Position numbers and translations under genes: made by a program. From NCBI RefSeq assembly GCF_042429235.1, contig NZ_JBHMBA010000002.1: DNA of 64,000 nucleotides; one strand, given 5' to 3'. The notes below the pieces were generated by a model, which saw only the letters and a program-made list of their open reading frames with translations, was not told the origin of the DNA and ran no database searches. Below, piece after piece: positions 58,549 through 64,000 of the stretch (within the stretch, counting starts at the first letter, position 1; every line of letters begins with the position of its first letter). Source of the DNA: Arthrobacter_B citreus. GTDB taxonomy: Bacteria; Actinomycetota; Actinomycetes; Actinomycetales; Micrococcaceae.

Positions 58549-58781
58549 GCCAGGTCCTACTTCCTGTGTGTGCCGGCGGACGTCGGCCGCATGCTGCATC
58601 ACCAGTATGGAATTGGCCTTCCCCGGGCGCCTCACCCATAAGAGGTGAGATCTCCGGCCCGGCGGCGTTGCCCTCCCCTGTCTTTGCTGTTTTTTCGATG
58701 GCACCTGGGTGAGATTTGCGGACATGGGGCGCATATCCGGAAATCCAGATATAAATGGATGGAAGTGGATACAAAAATGCA

Positions 58782-58822
58782 AAAAAGCTGCCCGGCCGGA
58801 AGAACCGGCCGGGCAGCTTTTT
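58782..58822 (-). terminator. intrinsic terminator of pyruvate kinase
   Basis: Stem AAAAAGCTGCCCGGCCGG (58782-58799) with its complement (58805-58822), AAGAA loop. The A-run gives a T-run on the minus strand, 22 bases after the pyk stop. The stem ends are themselves A/T tracts, so it may work both ways. Confidence 0.92.
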
Positions 58823-58843
58823 CAGATGGAGCGGAGTCGAGTC

Positions 58844-60355
58844 CTAGATGGACTTGGCCTTGCCCTTGTTGGCATCCTTGATCGGCCACGGGCCGACCTT
58901 CTCCTTGACCCGCAGCTGTCCCTCCAGGCGCTGACCGGCGTCAGCGATGTCCCCCACCTTGTGAACCTTGATGGAGTTGGTGGAACCGGCCTGTCCGGGA
59001 GGCGAACCGGCGGCGATGACCACCAGGTCATCAAGTTCCACGAGATCGTTCTCAAACAGAGTGCGGTCCACCTGCGCCGTCATCTGGTCGGTGTTCTCGG
59101 CGAACTCCACCAGCATCGGCTGAATGCCCCAGAAGAGGCTCATGTAGCGGTAGGTCTGCTCCACGGGAGTGAAGGCCAGGACCGGCTTCTTCGGGCGCAG
59201 GCGCGACAGGCGGCGGGCCGAATCACCGGACTGCGTGAAGGTGCACACGTACTTTGCGTCCAGCTGGTCGGCGATCTCCACTGCGGCACGGGTGATGGCG
59301 CCGCCGCGGGTGCGGGGCTTGGATCCGAGGGCCGGCACGCGGTTCAGGCCGTGCTCTTCGGTGGACTCGATGATGCGTGCCATGGTGGTCACGGTTTCGA
59401 TCGGGTACTTGCCCACGGAGGTTTCACCCGAGAGCATCACGGCGTCGGCACCGTCAAGGACGGCGTTGGCGCAGTCGGAAGCCTCGGCGCGGGTGGGGCG
59501 CGGGCTCTCGATCATGGATTCCAGGACCTGGGTGGCCACGATGACCGGCTTGGCCCAGCGGCGGGCCAGTTCAATGGCGTTCTTCTGCACCAGGGGAACG
59601 TCTTCCAGCGGAAGCTCGACACCGAGATCGCCGCGGGCAACCATGATGGCGTCAAAGGCGTCGATGATTTCCTCGATGGCGGCAACGGCCTGCGGCTTCT
59701 CAACCTTGGCGATGACCGGCACCCGGCGGCCTTCCTCGTCCATGATCTCGTGGACCCGGCGCACGTCAACGGCGTTCCGGACGAAGGACAGGGCAACCAT
59801 GTCCACACCGGTGCGGATGGCCCACCGAAGGTCGGCCTCATCCTTGTCGCTCATGGCGGGAACGCTCACGGCAACGCCGGGAAGGTTCAGGCCCTTGTTG
59901 TTCGATACGGCGCCGGGAACGGTCACTTCGGTGACAACCTTGACATCGTCCACGGCGGTGGCGCGGACTGCAACCTTGCCGTCGTCGATCAGCAGGGTGT
60001 CGCCAACGCTGACGTCGTTGGGCAGACCGGTGTGTGTGGTGGAGACAATGTCCTTGGTGCCCGGCACGTCCTCGATGGTGATGGTGAAAACGTCACCCTT
60101 GTTGAGGTAATGCGGGCCATCCACAAAACGACCCAGACGGATCTTGGGGCCCTGAAGATCGGCAAAGATGCCTACGGGCTTGCCCAGCTCCTCGGAGGCA
60201 CGGCGCACGTTGTCATACACGGACTTGTGCACGTCGTGATCGCCATGACTCATATTCATGCGGGCCACGTCCACACCGGCGCGCAGAACGGCGACTGTGT
60301 TTTCATAGCTTGATATTGCGGGGCCGAAAGTGGCCACAATTTTTGCGCGTCTCAT
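58844..60355 (-). CDS. pyk: pyruvate kinase
   Basis: Last step of glycolysis: phosphoenolpyruvate plus ADP gives pyruvate and ATP. At 503 residues it is a little longer than many bacterial forms. MRRAKIVATFGPAISSYENT is the start, RMNMSHGDHDVH is near residue 33, the catalytic Lys lies in PVIAKVEKPQA near 220, and MVARGDLGVELPLEDVPLVQ is the metal site near 245-265. The signature segment TQVLESMIESPRPTRAEASD follows. The ATG at 60355 has GGAG three bases upstream; the longer upstream frame has no support. Confidence 0.97.
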   Translation of the reverse strand: MRRAKIVATFGPAISSYENTVAVLRAGVDVARMNMSHGDHDVHKSVYDNVRRASEELGKPVGIFADLQGPKIRLGRFVDGPHYLNKGDVFTITIEDVPGTKDIVSTTHTGLPNDVSVGDTLLIDDGKVAVRATAVDDVKVVTEVTVPGAVSNNKGLNLPGVAVSVPAMSDKDEADLRWAIRTGVDMVALSFVRNAVDVRRVHEIMDEEGRRVPVIAKVEKPQAVAAIEEIIDAFDAIMVARGDLGVELPLEDVPLVQKNAIELARRWAKPVIVATQVLESMIESPRPTRAEASDCANAVLDGADAVMLSGETSVGKYPIETVTTMARIIESTEEHGLNRVPALGSKPRTRGGAITRAAVEIADQLDAKYVCTFTQSGDSARRLSRLRPKKPVLAFTPVEQTYRYMSLFWGIQPMLVEFAENTDQMTAQVDRTLFENDLVELDDLVVIAAGSPPGQAGSTNSIKVHKVGDIADAGQRLEGQLRVKEKVGPWPIKDANKGKAKSI

Positions 60356-60446
60356 ATGCTCCAGCCTAGTCGTCTTGCGCCGATTACGCATGGAGACGGG
60401 CCGTACACGACGCACTGGCCGGCAAGTGCGACCGGTGTTCTTTCTC

Positions 60447-60839
60447 TCATCCCGCCCGCGGGGAGCCGCCCTCAGGATCGGCAAAAGGGCCGGGACCGGG
60501 AATCTCGACAAGGCTTGCGCTGATTCCGCGCAGGAACTGCGAGCCCACGCTGGTCAGGGACAGGTTCTTGCGCTTGGCGCCCGTGCGCGCGGCTTCAACA
60601 TCGGCACCGTGCAGGAAGCCTGCATCGTGGAGCCGTTTGAGGGTCCGGTAAAGGCTGCGTTCGGTGATGGTCCAGCCGGTTCTGGAAGCGACGTCCGCGG
60701 CGATACCGGCAACTGTTGCGGGCTGGCGGGCGGCAACGGCACTGAGGATCACTGGGGTCAGCATGGATTTTTTGTAGGTGTCCACCCAGGATTCAATCCT
60801 GGCTTCCACCCATTCCTGGTCTTCCGTGGGCCGGGGCAT
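60447..60839 (-). CDS. PadR family transcriptional regulator
   Basis: Small regulator of 130 residues with a PadR-type winged helix-turn-helix: SMLTPVILSAVAARQPATVAG near residues 25-45, TERSLYRTLKRLHDAGFLHG near 58-77 and LTSVGSQFLRGI near 95. The start is ATG at 60839 (MPRPTEDQE). It is downstream of a membrane-protein gene, separated by two bases, in a two-gene operon. PadR proteins often repress the neighbouring membrane protein. Confidence 0.88.
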   Translation of the reverse strand: MPRPTEDQEWVEARIESWVDTYKKSMLTPVILSAVAARQPATVAGIAADVASRTGWTITERSLYRTLKRLHDAGFLHGADVEAARTGAKRKNLSLTSVGSQFLRGISASLVEIPGPGPFADPEGGSPRAG

Positions 60840-60841
60840 GC

Positions 60842-61291
60842 CTAGTCCTCCCAGCCGCGGCCCAGGACGGTACCGGTGATGTGAAGGAGCAGCCCAATCC
60901 CCCATGCCGCGCTCATGAGCAGGGTTGCACCGAACCACGGCGTCGCCAGCAGCTCCTGTGCGGCGGTCCCCTCTCCCCCGGCCGATCCCCAGCTGATGGT
61001 CCGGAGCACGGCATGGGCGTTGAACGACGTCGTTACGGAGAGGAAGGCGATTGCATGCGCCACCGCGAAGCCGAAGCGGACCCGGCTGAGCTTGCGCCGG
61101 TTGAGGCCCATCCATGCGATGGTTCCGGCTGCAACGGCGGCGGTGAGCAGTCCGGCGGGGACGCCCACCTCTCCCCCGCCCAGGGCAATGGTCCCCTGAA
61201 TGAGCACCATGGCGGCGGCCAGGGCGAGCAGATAAGGCAGCAGCAGCGAACGTGCATTGACGGTGGGCGATGGCAGCGTGTGAGTTGTCAT
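60842..61291 (-). CDS. hypothetical membrane protein
   Basis: A 149-residue protein with four predicted membrane segments (about residues 14-32, 37-52, 66-84 and 113-135) separated by short charged loops such as NRRKLSRVRFG. No family recognised. Start ATG at 61291 (MTTHTLPS). It is translated directly ahead of the PadR gene, so the two probably form a regulated pair. Confidence 0.78.
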   Translation of the reverse strand: MTTHTLPSPTVNARSLLLPYLLALAAAMVLIQGTIALGGGEVGVPAGLLTAAVAAGTIAWMGLNRRKLSRVRFGFAVAHAIAFLSVTTSFNAHAVLRTISWGSAGGEGTAAQELLATPWFGATLLMSAAWGIGLLLHITGTVLGRGWED

Positions 61292-61333
61292 GCGCGGCAC
61301 TGTACCAATGGAACACTACCTAAGGAAGAGTAG

Positions 61334-61367
61334 TGCGGGAGCGGACAACTCGGCGTCCGCTCCCGCA
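61334..61367 (-). terminator. hairpin downstream of gltD
   Basis: Perfect 13-bp stem TGCGGGAGCGGAC (61334-61346) with GTCCGCTCCCGCA (61355-61367) and an eight-base loop, 14 bases past the gltD stop. No T-run follows on the minus strand, so it may be a weak or protein-assisted terminator. Confidence 0.6.
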
Positions 61368-61380
61368 TCCCCCCAGCAGG

Positions 61381-62830
<1,450 letters not shown>

Positions 62831-62838
<8 letters not shown>

Positions 62839-64000
62839 CGGTTACCTCCAAGATTCGGGTCCATGCCTCGGCGCCGTCGGGGTCAAGACCCGCTTCGGCG
62901 GCGGAGGCGCGGGCATCCAGCACGGCCGCGTAGTCGCGCGGCAGCACTTTGGTCATGCGGCGGACAGTGGCATCGAAGTCTTCCAACAGGGAAGCAGCCA
63001 GGGCGGACTCAGTCTCCTCGACGTGCCGGATGAGCAGGCCGCGGACAATGTCGGCGTCCTCGGCATCCAGCGGTTCCAGCCGGAGTTCGCCCTTTTCGAT
63101 CGAGTCCTTGTTCATGCGTTCGGGCGCCAGGTCCAGCAGATACGCGGTGCCGCCGGACATCCCCGCACCGAAGTTGCGTCCGGTGGGGCCCAGGATCAGG
63201 GCCTGCCCGCCGGTCATGTACTCGCACCCGTGGTCGCCGATGCCTTCGGCGACGGCGGTGGCTCCGGAGTTGCGGACCAGGAATCGTTCGCCCACCTGGC
63301 CGCGCAGGAACATTTCGCCGCTGGTGGCGCCGTAGCCAATCACGTTTCCGGCAATGACGTTGCGTGCCGCGTCAAAGACGTTGGCGCGGTCCGGACGGAC
63401 AATGATGCGGCCGCCGGAGAGGCCCTTGCCCACGTAGTCATTGGAGTCTCCGAGCAGGCGCAGCGTGATGCCGGCCGGCAGGAACGCGCCGAGCGACTGG
63501 CCGGCCTGGCCGGTGAGGGTCACGTCGATGGTGTCGGTGGCCAGGGTGTCGACGCCGAACGTCTTGGTCACGGTGTGCCCGAGCATGGTGCCGACGGACC
63601 GGTCGGTGTTCACCACGTCCAGGGTGATGCGCACCGGGTTCCGGCTGGCCAGCGCGTCGGCGCTCATCTCGATCAGCTTGTTGTCGAAGTGCGACTCCAG
63701 GTCATGGTTCTGCGGCACCATGTTGCGCAGCGGCGCACCGGATTCGGCAACCTCGGAGCCGCGCAGCACGGGCTCCAGGTCCAGGCCGTCGGCCTTCCAG
63801 TGGTCGATGGCCGCTTTGGTGTCCAGCAGCTCCGTGCGGCCGATGGCCTCCTCGAGTGAGCGGAAGCCCAGCTCGGCGAGGATCTCGCGGACTTCCTCGG
63901 CCAGGAACTCGAAGAAGTTCACCACGAATTCAGGCTTGCCGGAGAAGCGTGCGCGCAGTTCAGGGTTCTGCGTCGCCACGCCCACCGGGCAGGTGTCCAG
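62831..64000 (-). CDS. gltB: glutamate synthase large subunit (3' part)
   Basis: The C-terminal ~389 residues of the glutamate synthase alpha subunit; the N-terminal amidotransferase and most of the synthase domain lie beyond the window. The fragment enters at TCPVGVATQ, part of the 3Fe-4S cysteine cluster next to the FMN site, and includes the GXGXG-type beta-helix domain (GDSNDYVGKGLSGGRIIVRP, AGNVIGYGATSGEMFLRGQV, CEYMTGG). It is upstream of gltD in the same operon, overlapping it by eight bases. Confidence 0.97.

Noticed and set aside
58709..60313. 534-codon plus-strand open frame
   Set aside because: Antisense to pyruvate kinase; His/Gly/Asp-rich composition typical of a reverse-strand shadow.

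Overview
The window is GC-rich DNA from an actinobacterium. The best fit is a Micrococcaceae member close to Arthrobacter, Pseudarthrobacter or Paenarthrobacter. The grounds are GC-biased codon use, GTG and TTG starts with GGAGG-type ribosome binding sites, an inositol cluster that carries a Corynebacterium Cgl0159-type gene, and the core neighbourhood tRNA-Leu / ANTAR response regulator (PdtaR-like) / pyruvate kinase / gltD-gltB. Nothing marks a plasmid or prophage: there is no transposase, integrase or CRISPR array. Taxonomy is inferred from gene content only.

Layout. 1-4784 (minus): an alpha-galactoside operon (GH36 alpha-galactosidase, two ABC permeases, a lipoprotein binding protein cut by the window edge). 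4954-6843: an SDR oxidoreductase and a BASS-type symporter. 7040-7208 holds several strong hairpins ending in an intrinsic terminator, a candidate small structured RNA. 7237-10236: a tandemly duplicated YhgE/Pip-like membrane protein divergent from a TetR regulator, with a perfect palindrome between them. 10309-15619: thioredoxin-reductase-like flavoprotein with divergent XRE-cupin regulator, a zinc-type dehydrogenase, a second YhgE-like protein and a SUMF1-domain protein.

15764-30899 is accessory in character: small membrane proteins, a P-loop kinase-like protein, a mannose-6-phosphate isomerase homologue with a missing N-terminus and altered metal site, a DUF1254/DUF1214 remnant, acetyltransferases, LysR plus EamA exporter, an amino-acid permease, a methyltransferase, GntR plus membrane protein, and a DUF1772 protein next to an AraC regulator that seems to have lost one helix-turn-helix. 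31025-32581: NUDIX hydrolase and a 5'-3' exonuclease.

32584-47082 is a complete-looking myo-inositol catabolic locus apart from iolA. An ABC importer with a Gfo/Idh/MocA dehydrogenase runs leftward. A GntR/UTRA regulator and iolB run rightward. iolC, a Cgl0159-type aldolase, iolD, iolE, iolG, iolH and an MFS sugar porter form a tightly packed leftward operon. A shared motif (TGTCAGGACA and close variants) sits in the promoter of each of the four transcription units, so the GntR protein is the likely local repressor.

47235-53799 is an amide/nitrogen-compound island: acetamidase/formamidase, a three-part nitrate/sulfonate-type ABC importer and an AtzH-amidase fusion, divergent from an FCD-type GntR regulator with palindromic operators. 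53843-64000 returns to core genes: tRNA-Leu(CAA) with its terminator, PdtaR-like regulator, a compact LuxR ATPase, an SDS-type alkylsulfatase, a SHOCT protein, pyruvate kinase, a PadR regulator with membrane partner, and gltD with the 3' part of gltB.
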